DNA from: QHXM01 sp032160705
GTDB lineage: Bacteria; Acidobacteriota; Blastocatellia; Pyrinomonadales; Pyrinomonadaceae
Assembly: GCA_032160705.1 (NCBI GenBank)
Contig: JAVHVE010000068.1
Coordinates: 1 to 64,000, forward strand
DNA length: 64,000 nt
Direction: 5' to 3'
The notes beneath the pieces are model-generated. The model was not told the origin of the DNA, did not search any database, and saw nothing but the letters and a program-made list of their open reading frames with translations. The translations under genes were made by a program, and so were the position numbers. Numbering within the stretch: the first letter of the stretch is position 1; every line of letters starts with the position of its first letter. This document shows positions 7,171 to 16,385 of this stretch, piece by piece.

Positions 7171-7808
7171 CGCATCTCTCCGTTTACCGCCTGAGCAAGG
7201 TTTGCTGCTGCGATGTTGTTATCTGCCGCTCTCACGGGCGCGCCGCCGCGCGGCTGATAGAAAACGCGCAGCGTTGAAATCGTGTTAGCTGCGCTTCCCT
7301 CTTTTTCCAGGTTCTGTTCAATTAGCTCCGCGCGAAAGATTCCGGCGCGATCCATCTCCATAATCATCGTGGTGGCGTCCGCAGGGTTTTTACTGACGAC
7401 GACGAGTTCCAGTTCTGCGACGGTGCGTTCGGCGCGCAGAGCCACATCGCGGACGCTGATGCGCTTGACGCGAACGCTGCCGGGCAATGCCCCTTCGAGG
7501 TCTGCGAACAATCGCGCCCAGGAAAAACGCTTGCGCTCGATGAGCGATTGCGCAGCTTGCAGAGTTTGCAACTGCTCCGGCGTCAACGCCTGCTTGATCT
7601 CTTCCGCGCGCCGTTCGAGCAGGCTGATCTGCTGGCGCTGGCTATCATTTTCACGATCTATCTCGGCGCTCCGCCTGTTCGTCTGGCCGCTTTTGCTAAT
7701 GAGGAAAACCAGCGCCAGCAGAGACGCGACCGTGATGACGCCCGCGATTGTCCACGGCAACGCGCGATTGCGAAAAGGCTGGCTGGCAAGATTGAGGTTG
7801 GCGCTCAC
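7167..7808 (-). CDS. pilN: PilN-like pilus assembly protein
   Basis: 213 residues starting with GTG. The N-terminal MSANLNLASQPFRNRALPW matches the short cytoplasmic PilN segment (normally I-N-L-x-P-x-R) that docks into PilM. One membrane helix (TIAGVITVASLLALVFLI), a coiled coil (ENDSQRQQISLLERRAEEIKQAL), and a periplasmic ferredoxin-like domain follow. pilM, pilQ and the ATPases are not in this window, although PilN normally needs PilM, so those genes are presumably elsewhere. Confidence 0.8.
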   Translation of the reverse strand: MSANLNLASQPFRNRALPWTIAGVITVASLLALVFLISKSGQTNRRSAEIDRENDSQRQQISLLERRAEEIKQALTPEQLQTLQAAQSLIERKRFSWARLFADLEGALPGSVRVKRISVRDVALRAERTVAELELVVVSKNPADATTMIMEMDRAGIFRAELIEQNLEKEGSAANTISTLRVFYQPRGGAPVRAADNNIAAANLAQAVNGEMR

Positions 7809-8034
7809 GTCTGAAGATTACCGTCCGATTTTGTGATGCAGTATCTGTAACTCCAACAGACCACGAAAGCATACCGCGTGCCTTCACCGGGGCGCAACCG
7901 CGCGCACTCTGAGCAGCCACTCTCACGCTCGCCTGCCAACACTTACACGCCTTGGGCAAAGTTAGGTTGCGGAAATACTGAAGAAGGAAGGATGCAACAG
8001 TAAAGGGGCTGATGTTGCCGGTAGCGCGAGGTCT
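7809..8034. other. Gap upstream of pilN
   Basis: 226 bases between the cyclase gene and pilN on the same strand. No gene or clear promoter was recognised. It is GC-rich with short self-complementary stretches (for example GCGCG around 7897-7902), but none matches a riboswitch consensus I know. Confidence 0.4.
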
Positions 8035-9120
8035 TCATTCCGACCTGGAAGGAAGCGAAGATTGCTCTTCGTCTTCGTCCTCCGCCGCAGCGTTGTAAGC
8101 GCAGACGCGATTGCGCCCGCTGCGCTTGGCGCGGTAGAGCGCCGTGTCTGCCAGCTCCACCAGCTCGATGGGGTCGCGCGCATCTTCGGGAAACGCAGCG
8201 ACGCCGAGGCTGATTGTGATTCGATGAGTTTGCGGCTCAAGATCGGCAGAGCTATGCCGCGTGGCCGGAAAGAGATGTTCCTCGACGGCTGCACGCACGC
8301 GCTCGGCGGCGACCAAGCCTTGAGCGTACTGCGCGTCGAGCAGGAACGCCGCAAACTCTTCGCCGCCGAAGCGCGCTGCCACATCGCCCGCTCGCAAAGA
8401 GCGCATGATGACCGCGCCGACTTCTTCCAAAGTTTGATTGCCGACCAAGTGGCCGTAGGTGTCGTTGACCTGCTTGAAATAATCCAGGTCCATCATCAAC
8501 ACACAGAAGGGGCGCGATTCGACTTCGGCGCGGGCGGCTTCGCGGCGCAATTCGGAGAAGAACGATTTGCCCGTCAGCAAGCCGGTCAATTCGTCATGCA
8601 CCAGCAGGCGATGAATCTGGCGCTGAAACTCGCGGTCAATCTCGTCGAGCATATCGAAGCGCAGGAGATGCTCCCCGATGACGATTTTGTCGCCGTCCTG
8701 CAAAAGCTCGTCCGTGATAAGTTGGCCGTTGAGCGTCGTCCCGTTGGTCGAGCCGAGGTCTGTGAGGCGGTAGCGGGTGAAGCCCGTGTTGGAATCGCGC
8801 TCGGTCGTGATGCGCGCGTGAAGGCGCGAGGCGCGGGCATCGTTGACGCGCACATCGGCTTCGAGGGCGCGCCCCAGGATCACTTCGTCGCGGTCGAGCG
8901 GGATGGGAACGGCGAGCAACTCGCCGCGCAGGAAGACAAGCGCCGGGCGACGTTCTCGCCCGCGACCGGGTATCTCCAGAGTGTCTTTATCAAAGTTTTC
9001 GCTCAAACTCGATCCGGTAATGAATAATCTATAAGCTGCCTGAGAAAGCCGCAGAGCGGCGGGATGCTTATAGCATAAAGCGACAGTTAATACTTTTCTA
9101 GCTCCGCAGGAGCGAAACAT
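8035..9120 (-). CDS. FHA-GGDEF diguanylate cyclase
   Basis: Up to 361 residues. An FHA domain (about residues 60-155; RASRLHARIT, DLGSTNGTTLNG) would bind a phosphothreonine partner. The GGDEF domain (about 170-340) makes cyclic di-GMP from two GTP: LTGL start, MMDLDYFKQVND metal site, and active-site GGEEF. RAGD five residues before GGEEF is an intact RxxD inhibitory I-site. The first 38 residues are doubtful: the ATG at 9120 lies inside an inverted repeat (9100-9145) and the family region begins near SENFDKDTLEIPG, so a TTG at 9006 is a plausible start, though neither has a clear ribosome site. It sits upstream of the pil genes on the same strand and could tune pilus activity. Confidence 0.88.
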   Translation of the reverse strand: MFRSCGARKVLTVALCYKHPAALRLSQAAYRLFITGSSLSENFDKDTLEIPGRGRERRPALVFLRGELLAVPIPLDRDEVILGRALEADVRVNDARASRLHARITTERDSNTGFTRYRLTDLGSTNGTTLNGQLITDELLQDGDKIVIGEHLLRFDMLDEIDREFQRQIHRLLVHDELTGLLTGKSFFSELRREAARAEVESRPFCVLMMDLDYFKQVNDTYGHLVGNQTLEEVGAVIMRSLRAGDVAARFGGEEFAAFLLDAQYAQGLVAAERVRAAVEEHLFPATRHSSADLEPQTHRITISLGVAAFPEDARDPIELVELADTALYRAKRSGRNRVCAYNAAAEDEDEEQSSLPSRSE

Positions 9121-9145
9121 GAAAAGGCTTCGCTCCTACGGAGCT
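9100..9145. repeat. AGCTCCGyAGGAGCGAA inverted repeat
   Basis: A 17-bp arm (9100-9116) and its near-perfect complement (9129-9145) flank a 12-base loop. The left arm covers the apparent ATG start of the cyclase gene. It is unrelated in wording to the period-7 hairpins. Confidence 0.8.
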
Positions 9146-9425
9146 TTGGCTTAAGCGACGTTGAATCAAAGCTGACGCGCTCATCTTAGCCTGCTGAAGG
9201 GTGCGGCGGCAATAATGTTTTGTGGCGCTCGCGGCAAAGAATCCGCCTGCGACCGTGGCAACGTAATACCGGTATGCTTGTCGAGAGCGCGCGCTTGCTT
9301 CTATAATCATTGCAATCCTCGGTAACTGCGCCTGCTGATAGCGGAAGCCTCTGCGGCGCGCAAGCGATTGCGGGTCGAAGCGCTTTTGCCGGGACGAGTG
9401 AACTTTGTTCTGAGGGAAAATAGAT
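9146..9425. other. Gap between the cyclase gene and ribA
   Basis: A divergent promoter region with no supported gene. No FMN riboswitch core (the conserved AGGGT...GGAG arrangement) was recognised upstream of ribA. Confidence 0.4.
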
Positions 9426-10079
9426 TTGAAAGAAGAAGCGACGACAACACCCACAGCGTGCCCCTGGGCTACGCAGGAACTTTCGGTCGAGCGCGTGGCC
9501 GAAGCACTACTACCAACCGAAGTCGGCGTTTTTAAGATCGCAGGTTATCGTTCGCGCCAGAGCGACGAAGAATTCGTCGTCCTCTTCAAGGGCGAGATGC
9601 ATCCCGAAATCTCAACGCTCGTCCGTATTCATTCACAGTGTTTGACGGGTGATGTGTTCGGCTCGACCAAATGCGATTGCGGACGTCAATTGCGCCGTGC
9701 AATGGAGATGATCGAGCAGGAAGGGCGCGGCGCAATCGTCTATCAACAACAGGAGGGGCGCGGCATAGGCATTTTAAATAAGATTCGCGCCTATGCTCTC
9801 CAGGATGAAGGCGCAGACACGGTCGAAGCCAATGAGCGGCTGGGTCTGGCTGTGGATTTACGCGAGTACAGGCAATGCGCCGAAGTTCTGTTCGACATGG
9901 GTCTTTGCCATGTGCGCGTGCTCTCGAACAATCCCTTGAAGCTCCAGGCACTAAAAGATGCGGGGTTGGAGGTTGTCGAGCGCGTCTCAATAGAGGTAGA
10001 GTCGCCGGAATCTGCTAAGCATTACTTAGAGACGAAGAAGGCGAAGATGGGTCACTTGTTTGAGTTCGATATTTCCTGA
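9426..10079 (+). CDS. ribA: GTP cyclohydrolase II
   Basis: A 217-residue stand-alone RibA, which opens the imidazole ring of GTP to give 2,5-diamino-6-ribosylamino-pyrimidinone phosphate, formate and pyrophosphate, the first step of riboflavin synthesis. The zinc site is visible as Cys-X10-Cys-X-Cys in SQCLTGDVFGSTKCDCG; YQQQEGRGIGILNKIRAYALQD and ERLGLAVDLREY are family motifs, as is LSNNPLKLQAL. The start is TTG, preceded by GAGGG at about 9 bases; no ATG lies nearby. The first 20 residues are not conserved. It is not fused to RibB here. Confidence 0.95.
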   Translation: MKEEATTTPTACPWATQELSVERVAEALLPTEVGVFKIAGYRSRQSDEEFVVLFKGEMHPEISTLVRIHSQCLTGDVFGSTKCDCGRQLRRAMEMIEQEGRGAIVYQQQEGRGIGILNKIRAYALQDEGADTVEANERLGLAVDLREYRQCAEVLFDMGLCHVRVLSNNPLKLQALKDAGLEVVERVSIEVESPESAKHYLETKKAKMGHLFEFDIS

Positions 10080-10095
10080 CTAGGAGGTCAGTCAC

Positions 10096-11097
10096 ATGTT
10101 CGCATCCCTCTTGATTAGCGTCGCAATGGTCCTCGGACAAATTTCGACAGTCTCTTTTGTGCCCCAAGGTCGGACGACCATCGAGGGGCGCGTGACCACA
10201 TCCGACGGTCGTCCGTTCCCTGAAATCCGGGTCTTTCTTCAGAACGAAGTCTACTCGCCGGTGAAAACAGCATATACAGACAACTCCGGTCGTTATCGCT
10301 TTGATGCTATTCCAGCCGGCGTTTACTACGTGCAGGCTGAGCCGGGTGGGACTGATTACGAGCGGGTGTCGCAAAGGGTCGATGCCGTAGGGGTGATCCG
10401 GCGGGGTGGTACGGCGAGTGGCGAGCTATTCCACGTTGACATTGTTCTCAAGCCCAGGAGAGTAACGGGGAGCGATACGAAGGGAGTTGTCTTCTACCAG
10501 GCCGTACCTGATGCTGCGAAGAAGGAATATCAGAACGGCGTCAGGAGTCTTGAGACCGCCTCCGTCGAGAACGCAACCGGCTCATTAAAACGTGCCCTTG
10601 AAATCTTCCCTGATTACTATGATGCCCTGGAACTACTTGGCACTGAATATGTCAGACGACAGGAGTACCAAGCTGCATTACCATTATTAACACGCGCGGT
10701 TGGGCTGAATAAAAACGGGTGGCGTGGCTTCTACTCACTCGGGATCGCTCAGGTTGAGTCGAATAAGCGGAGCGAGGCAATCCAATCGCTGCGCCGTGCC
10801 GTCGAATTAAACCCTACTTCGCCGAATACGAACATGTGGTTGGGGATCGCTCTGGCGCAAGGCAACGACACACGTGCCGAAGCAATTCGAGCGCTGAAAA
10901 AGGTTACGCAGCTTTCCAAAGACGGAGTTCCCAAAGTTTACTTTTACCTGGCGGCTCTCTATATGAAGGATAATCAGTACCGCGAAGCTGCCGATGCCTT
11001 AGAATCTTTTCTGCGTGCCGATCCGGCAGCAGGAGATCAGGATAAGATAAAGGAAAAAATCAAGGAGCTAAGGAAAAAAGCTTCGGGAACCAAATAA
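10096..11097 (+). CDS. Exported carboxypeptidase-regulatory/TPR protein
   Basis: A 333-residue protein behind an AGGAGG ribosome site. An N-terminal hydrophobic segment (SLLISVAMVLGQISTVSF) is a probable signal peptide or anchor. A carboxypeptidase-regulatory-like beta domain follows (about residues 27-100; TIEGRVTTSDGRPFPEIRVFL, DNSGRYRFDAIPAGVYYV), then TPR units from about 140 to 320 (for example YDALELLGTEYVRRQEYQAALPLL, YFYLAALYMKDNQYREAADAL). This layout is common in Acidobacteriota and suggests an envelope scaffold or adhesion role; no specific function can be given. It lies 16 bases after ribA but is functionally unrelated. Confidence 0.75.
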   Translation: MFASLLISVAMVLGQISTVSFVPQGRTTIEGRVTTSDGRPFPEIRVFLQNEVYSPVKTAYTDNSGRYRFDAIPAGVYYVQAEPGGTDYERVSQRVDAVGVIRRGGTASGELFHVDIVLKPRRVTGSDTKGVVFYQAVPDAAKKEYQNGVRSLETASVENATGSLKRALEIFPDYYDALELLGTEYVRRQEYQAALPLLTRAVGLNKNGWRGFYSLGIAQVESNKRSEAIQSLRRAVELNPTSPNTNMWLGIALAQGNDTRAEAIRALKKVTQLSKDGVPKVYFYLAALYMKDNQYREAADALESFLRADPAAGDQDKIKEKIKELRKKASGTK

Positions 11098-11240
11098 GTA
11101 AATCGCCGGGAATGTTTTCTTGTTCGATTCCCTGCGTGATTCAGCCGCGATTTGATAGTTGACTATGCACAGATGAACCTTGCCAGGAAGCACTCTCCGG
11201 GCATCCTCGCCCGCTAGAATTTCTATAGCTCAATTCCTGC

Positions 11241-11278
11241 AAAAAAAAGAGCCCGTCTCCCTAAGGAGACGGGCTTTC
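11241..11278. terminator. Bidirectional terminator between the TPR and TonB-receptor genes
   Basis: AGCCCGTCTCC (11250-11260), a four-base loop CTAA, and GGAGACGGGCT (11265-11275) form an 11-bp stem with an eight-A run on the left and TTTC on the right. It separates two converging genes. Confidence 0.85.
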
Positions 11279-11305
11279 AAACAAGTTCCAGTTTACAACT
11301 CGTGA

Positions 11306-14300
11306 CTAGAACTCAATGCCGATGGAAACACGTGCGTTCCGAGGCGTCTGGAAGGATTCCGGCGTGTTGAAGCGCGGATCCTTAATCAGGCCCTGAGCTG
11401 TGGCTAACGTGAAGATATTGCCATTGCCGTTAACGTAGGCTAGCGAGTTCGGGTAGGAAACGCGCTGCCCCGAAATGAGGTAGCCGTTAACGCGCCCGTC
11501 CTGCGTACCAGTGTAGCGGCTCGTCTCCGTGCGCTGATCCCACAGATTGAACACGTTGAAACCGAACTTGATGGTTGCGCGCTCATTTAGCTTAAATCTG
11601 TGATTGATGATCGCATCCGTCTGGCTAAAGGTGTCTGTACGACCCAGATCGCCACGACCGTTCGGATAGACGCCGAAGCCAGCGCCGCCCGGGACTACGA
11701 TGTCAATGCTGGTCGTCACCGGGATGCCCTGGTAGATGAACTGCGAAACGCCGATGTCCGTTGTCATGCCCGCCCAGTTCAGGCGGTAACTGCCGAACGC
11801 CTTGAAGGTGTGCGGTCGGTCGGTCGGAAGGCGACCGTTGGTCAAATGACCGAAGTTGTCGTAGGACAGGGCGAGGTCGTCGAAGTAACGATTGATGTTC
11901 GGGTTCGCGCGTCCGTTCTCATCCGAGCTAGCCAGACCGCCGTAGTTACCGTAGAGCTTGCTGTAGATGTAGGAAAGGTTCGCGTACCAGTTGTTTGTAA
12001 AGCGCTTGTCAACACGCAACTCAAGGCCCGTGTAGTTACGAATCGCCTTCGGCGCGTGGTAGAAGGTATCACCGATACCGATGCCGGGGTTGGCGACAGT
12101 AAAGAACTCACCGACGCCATCAATCGAAATGCCGACGTCGTCAATCGCGGTGTCAAGCTGCTTGCGGGTCAGGCGAGCGCTGAAGAGCAAGTCGCGCGTC
12201 CACGCATAGTCGGCACCAACCGTGTACTCACGCTCGCGCATGGGCTTCAGGTTGGGGTCGATGCTCGGCGGATCACCACCAAAACTGACAGCAGGCAGAC
12301 GCAGGTCAATCGGGCCCCTGAATCTGGTGCCGGTCGGGTTCTGGATGCTGGTGTTGCGGAAGTCAGGCGAAGTCAGCGTGTAATAACTCTGGAGCCAGAA
12401 CTCGCCGCCGCCGGAGGCGCGCGCCAAGTCGTACTTCATCGTGTCATAGAACAGGCTGAAGCTGCCGTAAACCTTGAGCTTGCCATCGCCCTTCACGTCC
12501 CAGGCTACGCCGAGACGAGGAGCAATCTTGTCGCCCCATCCGAATTTCACGAGAAAGTCGCCACGCTCTTCGAGATCGCCAGCGACCAGACTCGGGTGGT
12601 TCGCGAGGTTGATCGGATAAGTAGGCAGGAATTCTTTCTCGAAGCGGATGCCAACGTTCAGCGTGACGCGCGGGTGAATCTGCCACTGATCCTGGGCAAA
12701 GAGGGCCTGGTTGTTGCTTTGTGCCGCCCCCGCAGTGCCGGTGATGTTGGTGGTGTAGTAACCGTAGTTGGTGTTGGCATTCGAAGCATTATCGAAGCCG
12801 AACTTGACACCGCCAACGGTAACTGACTGGCCGAAGAAGAACTGCAAATAGCCACCAGAGTTTTCGCTCAAGATGCTATTGGCAAGTTTGGTGTACTGGT
12901 AGCCGCCCTTGATGTTGTGCTGCTGGCCAAAGATACGCTTGATCCAGGTGACATCAGCGTTGTAGTTCGTGCGCTTGGTGATGTCGAATAGCGTCGCCAG
13001 GTTATTGGGAATCACGGGCGTACCGGTCGAGGTCGTACCAGCGCCGCAGGGTTGACCGCCAACGACGGCGTTGGTGATGGTCGAGCTGCACGCATTCGAG
13101 ATGTCAATACGGGTGGTATTGAGCGGCACACCATAGTTGGTGCCCTTGTCGTTCAAGTAGTTGCGCCCGGCGCGGAACGAAAGCACGATGTTCGAGGTCG
13201 GCGTGTAGGTCAACGACGTCGAAAGCTGCCACGACGGAGTGAAACCACCCTTATCAATGTAGGTCGGGTCGTTAAAAGTCGTCAGGCTCGTCGTCTGGTT
13301 CGTCGCGCCGCCGATGCGAGTCGGTGAGCCATGCGATTTGACAGGACTATTGATGAACGCACCGTTGACCGACAACTTGCTGAAAGGCGTGTAGTCGAAT
13401 CGCGTGATGAAGTAGTCGTTCTTCGTCTTGTAGGGGATGTCGCGCCTGTTTAGAAATACTTCAGACGGAGCACCGGCTGTGACGCTGACCAGGTCGAGCG
13501 GCTGGAGCGTGCGCTGATACTGCGGTGCCCAGCTACTGAAGAACCAAAGGCGGTCTCTAACAATCGGGCCGCCGAGAGAGACGACCGGCGAAACGAAGCG
13601 ATAAGCGTCTTCGTTGGGCTTGAAGAACTCAGACGTACTGGTGTTCGTCGGTCTGCGTCGATTAACGACGTTCGGATCGGCGATCAGCGTGTTGGTCTGA
13701 TATTCGATACGGCCTTCGCCGTGAAACTCGTTTGACCCAGAGCGGGTGACGACGTTGATGACGCCGCCGGTCGCGCCGCCAAACTCAGCCTCGTATCCTG
13801 CGCTCTTGATCTGAACTTCCTTCACGAAGTCGAAGGGAATGTTCTTGGACGATCCAAGCGTGCCGCCGAAAACGCGAGTCACGTCGAGACCGTCAACAAC
13901 GAACACGTTCTCGGAGCCGGACGCGCCGTCAATCTGGAAGCCATTGGCCTTAGCCTCAGAGCGCGTACCGGGAGCAACGTTGATCGCTGACGAGAAGCCG
14001 AGATTCTTCGGCAACACATCAAACTCAGCCTGCGTCACGTTGGTGGCAGTCTTCGTTGAAGTGACGTCAACAATTGGATCATCATTACTGGTGATGGTGA
14101 CGTTTCCGCCGGCGACGCCGGCAACTTCCATCTTCAAATTAACCTGCAAGACGCGGCCAAGTTCAACCGATACGTCTTTTCGTTCCACCGTGCCGAAACC
14201 CGTTCCGGTCGCAGTTACTACGTAGAGACCTGGCGGCAAGGCGGTGAATGTGTATTTACCGTCTGAATCTGTCGTCGCCGTATAGCTGCGCTGCGGGTTG

Positions 14301-14473
14301 GTGGCGGTTACTGTCGCGCTGGGGACGACGGCACCGTTGGGATCTTCGATAGTTCCCTGAATGGTACCGAAGGTCTCCTGCGCATAGGCGGCTGTTGTGA
14401 AAAGCGCTAAGAAAAGCGCACACAGCAGCACCCTAGACACATTAAAAGTTTTGGAGAACTTTGATTTACTCAC
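11306..14473 (-). CDS. Oar-like TonB-dependent outer-membrane receptor
   Basis: About 1,055 residues. A signal peptide (ending TTAAYAQE) leads to a carboxypeptidase-regulatory domain (GTIQGTIEDPNGAVVPSATV...), a plug domain with VFVVDGLDVTRVFGG and GATGGVINVVTRSGSNEFHG, and a long beta-barrel ending in the outer-membrane signature Phe (VSIGIEF). Such receptors import large substrates or act in adhesion in Acidobacteriota; the ligand is unknown. I chose the GTG at 14473, because AGGAGG lies 9 bases upstream; the ATG at 14503 would place that ribosome site inside the coding region. The gene is alone, with a long upstream gap. Confidence 0.92.
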   Translation of the reverse strand: MSKSKFSKTFNVSRVLLCALFLALFTTAAYAQETFGTIQGTIEDPNGAVVPSATVTATNPQRSYTATTDSDGKYTFTALPPGLYVVTATGTGFGTVERKDVSVELGRVLQVNLKMEVAGVAGGNVTITSNDDPIVDVTSTKTATNVTQAEFDVLPKNLGFSSAINVAPGTRSEAKANGFQIDGASGSENVFVVDGLDVTRVFGGTLGSSKNIPFDFVKEVQIKSAGYEAEFGGATGGVINVVTRSGSNEFHGEGRIEYQTNTLIADPNVVNRRRPTNTSTSEFFKPNEDAYRFVSPVVSLGGPIVRDRLWFFSSWAPQYQRTLQPLDLVSVTAGAPSEVFLNRRDIPYKTKNDYFITRFDYTPFSKLSVNGAFINSPVKSHGSPTRIGGATNQTTSLTTFNDPTYIDKGGFTPSWQLSTSLTYTPTSNIVLSFRAGRNYLNDKGTNYGVPLNTTRIDISNACSSTITNAVVGGQPCGAGTTSTGTPVIPNNLATLFDITKRTNYNADVTWIKRIFGQQHNIKGGYQYTKLANSILSENSGGYLQFFFGQSVTVGGVKFGFDNASNANTNYGYYTTNITGTAGAAQSNNQALFAQDQWQIHPRVTLNVGIRFEKEFLPTYPINLANHPSLVAGDLEERGDFLVKFGWGDKIAPRLGVAWDVKGDGKLKVYGSFSLFYDTMKYDLARASGGGEFWLQSYYTLTSPDFRNTSIQNPTGTRFRGPIDLRLPAVSFGGDPPSIDPNLKPMREREYTVGADYAWTRDLLFSARLTRKQLDTAIDDVGISIDGVGEFFTVANPGIGIGDTFYHAPKAIRNYTGLELRVDKRFTNNWYANLSYIYSKLYGNYGGLASSDENGRANPNINRYFDDLALSYDNFGHLTNGRLPTDRPHTFKAFGSYRLNWAGMTTDIGVSQFIYQGIPVTTSIDIVVPGGAGFGVYPNGRGDLGRTDTFSQTDAIINHRFKLNERATIKFGFNVFNLWDQRTETSRYTGTQDGRVNGYLISGQRVSYPNSLAYVNGNGNIFTLATAQGLIKDPRFNTPESFQTPRNARVSIGIEF

Positions 14474-14988
14474 TAGAGAAAACCTCCTAGGCTGTGAGAA
14501 CACTAAATTGACAAAACACAGCTACTATTCACTCGCCTTTGGAGTGAAGCCACTGTGTAAAAATTTCGGATACTGTACATAACGACAAGCACTTGCTGAA
14601 GCTGGCCTGTGTTGGTAGTAAAGACATCGCTTGTAGGGCTATCAAATGCTGTGCCTAACTTGACCAATTAAGTCAAGCTCTTGCTTATCAGCAATTTCCA
14701 TCTTGCGCCACGATATCGTCTACAGGAAAGCAGTCCGAATTTTTGGATGTATATCCATAGTCTCGTAGTCGACAGGCGGCTCGATTAAAAGGATTCCGAT
14801 TAAGATAGAGGTTCTAATAAGTCGGTCGGAGAGGAGTTCAGATCATTGGCCAAAGCTCGCAGGCATTAATCGGCGGTCTGTGGCGAGACTCGCCGAAATC
14901 CGACCAAAGGGCTGACTATCCGCCTTCGAACAATGTTAGAATCCCTTGCAGACAGTTCATCAATCTTGCAGATAAAGCTTAGAAGCGC
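14474..14988. other. Long divergent intergenic region
   Basis: 515 bases between the TonB receptor and the HD phosphohydrolase, more AT-rich than the flanks. It contains the receptor's ribosome site (14483-14488) and a dyad at 14659-14677. No small gene with a ribosome site was found. Confidence 0.5.
14659..14677. promoter_or_regulatory. Dyad CTTGAC-N7-GTCAAG
   Basis: A perfect 6-bp inverted repeat with a 7-base AT-rich centre in the divergent region, about 185 bases upstream of the receptor start. The spacing differs from the HspR operator at 26878. It could be an operator for an unknown regulator; no promoter hexamers are clearly placed around it. Confidence 0.35.
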
Positions 14989-16326
14989 GTGCCTGAACGT
15001 ATCTACCGCGACCCGGTTCACAATATCATCCGCCTCCGCGCCGACACGGACGAAGGAGAGTTGCTGGTGCGTCTGATTGATGCGCCGGAGTTTCAGCGCC
15101 TGCGCCGCATCAAGCAACTGGGGCTGGCGCTCTACACGTATCAGGGCGCGGAGCATTCGCGCTTCACGCACTCTCTGGGTGTGCTTCACCTGATGACGCG
15201 CGTGCTTGATCGTCTCGGCGAGAAATACAACATCGCGGCGGAGGATCGCGCGGCGGCGTGTGCAGCGGCGCTGCTTCACGATGTCGGTCACGGCTCTTTC
15301 TCGCACGTTATGGAGAAAGTTCTGGGCTTTCATCACGAGGCCTGGACGGTGCGCGTCGTGATGAGCGATGAGACTGAGATTGGCAGCGTGCTCCACTCCT
15401 TTTCCGCCGAGTTGCCGGAGCGCGTGGCCAGCATCATCGAAGGAAGGTTTCAACCGGCAGCGCTGGGGCAACTCGTCTCTTCGCAGCTCGACGTTGACCG
15501 GATGGACTATCTTCTGCGCGACTCTTTGATGACGGGAGCGAAGTACGGCATCTTCGACCTCGAATGGATTATCAATGCGCTCCAGATTGACGAAGAGAAT
15601 GACCGCATCTTTGTCGCGGCGCGCGGCCTCTACGCCGTCGAGGAATATTTGCAGGCGCGCTATTACATGTTTCGCCAGGTCTACTTTCATCGCACGCTGC
15701 GTTCCGCAGAAGCCGTCCTGCGTTCCGTTCTGCGGCGCGCTCTCAAACTTCTGGAAGACGGCAAGGAAGTCTGGTGCGCGCCCGGCACTCCGTTTGAGAA
15801 AGTTTTGCGCCGCGAGACGCTTTCCTTGAGCGAGCATTTAGAGATGGACGATTCCGACGTGCTCTTTCACATCAAGCAATGGCAGCGCAGTGATGATCCG
15901 GTCTTGAGCGATCTAAGCCGTCGCTTCACGGGGCGGCGTCTCTTCAAAGCGATTGATCTGGACATGCCGGAAATGGAGCGCGCGACGTTTCTCGCAGCGG
16001 CGCGCGACGAAGTCGCCAGGGCGGGCTACGACCCTCAGTATTATTTCATTGAAGATCACGCAGGCGATGTTCCCTATTACAACTACTACACCGCGGAGGG
16101 CGCAGAGCCGAAAGCGCGCATCTACGTCGAGGACGGCTACGCACATCCCGTGATGCGCGAGATCAGCGAAGTCTCTGAGGCCGTGCGCGGGCTGCAACGC
16201 TATCAACTCAATCGCGTCTGCTTCCCGCCGGAAGTGAAAGAGAGCGTCTACGCGCTCTACCACAACGTCGCGCCCGGCGAAAAGCAGAAGGCGGTCGGCA
16301 GCAAGCAGGAAACAGTTGGCAGTTAG
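14989..16326 (+). CDS. HD-domain phosphohydrolase (SAMHD1/dGTPase-like)
   Basis: A 445-residue HD-superfamily enzyme starting with GTG. PERIYRDPVHNIIRL and EFQRLRRIKQLG open the family core; metal ligands are His61 (FTHSLG), His97-Asp98 (LLHDVGHGSFSH) and an Asp near 170 (QLDVDRMDYLLRDS). Related proteins hydrolyse dNTPs to nucleosides and triphosphate. The body ends near residue 430; the last 14 residues (KQKAVGSKQETVGS) are encoded by a tandem GCAGTTG-type repeat and are probably an accidental extension. Confidence 0.9.
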   Translation: MPERIYRDPVHNIIRLRADTDEGELLVRLIDAPEFQRLRRIKQLGLALYTYQGAEHSRFTHSLGVLHLMTRVLDRLGEKYNIAAEDRAAACAAALLHDVGHGSFSHVMEKVLGFHHEAWTVRVVMSDETEIGSVLHSFSAELPERVASIIEGRFQPAALGQLVSSQLDVDRMDYLLRDSLMTGAKYGIFDLEWIINALQIDEENDRIFVAARGLYAVEEYLQARYYMFRQVYFHRTLRSAEAVLRSVLRRALKLLEDGKEVWCAPGTPFEKVLRRETLSLSEHLEMDDSDVLFHIKQWQRSDDPVLSDLSRRFTGRRLFKAIDLDMPEMERATFLAAARDEVARAGYDPQYYFIEDHAGDVPYYNYYTAEGAEPKARIYVEDGYAHPVMREISEVSEAVRGLQRYQLNRVCFPPEVKESVYALYHNVAPGEKQKAVGSKQETVGS

Positions 16327-16345
16327 CAGTTGGCAGTAAGCAAAG
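16282..16345. repeat. One-sided heptad repeat, word GCAGTTG/GGCAGCA
   Basis: Tandem 7-bp words (GTCGGCA, GCAAGCA, ..., CAGTTGG, CAGTTAG, CAGTTGG, CAGTAAG) span the stop codon of the HD gene and lead to the next gene. No facing arm is present. The wording matches the hairpin at 42900-42998. Confidence 0.75.
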
Positions 16346-16385
16346 GATGCCAGAATTTCTGAGACTGTCTCAATCAGATATTCCG

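Noticed and set aside
7809..8034. A riboswitch (for example c-di-GMP type) in front of pilN
   Set aside because: No consensus core could be matched by eye, although the location next to a cyclase gene is tempting. A covariance-model search would be decisive.
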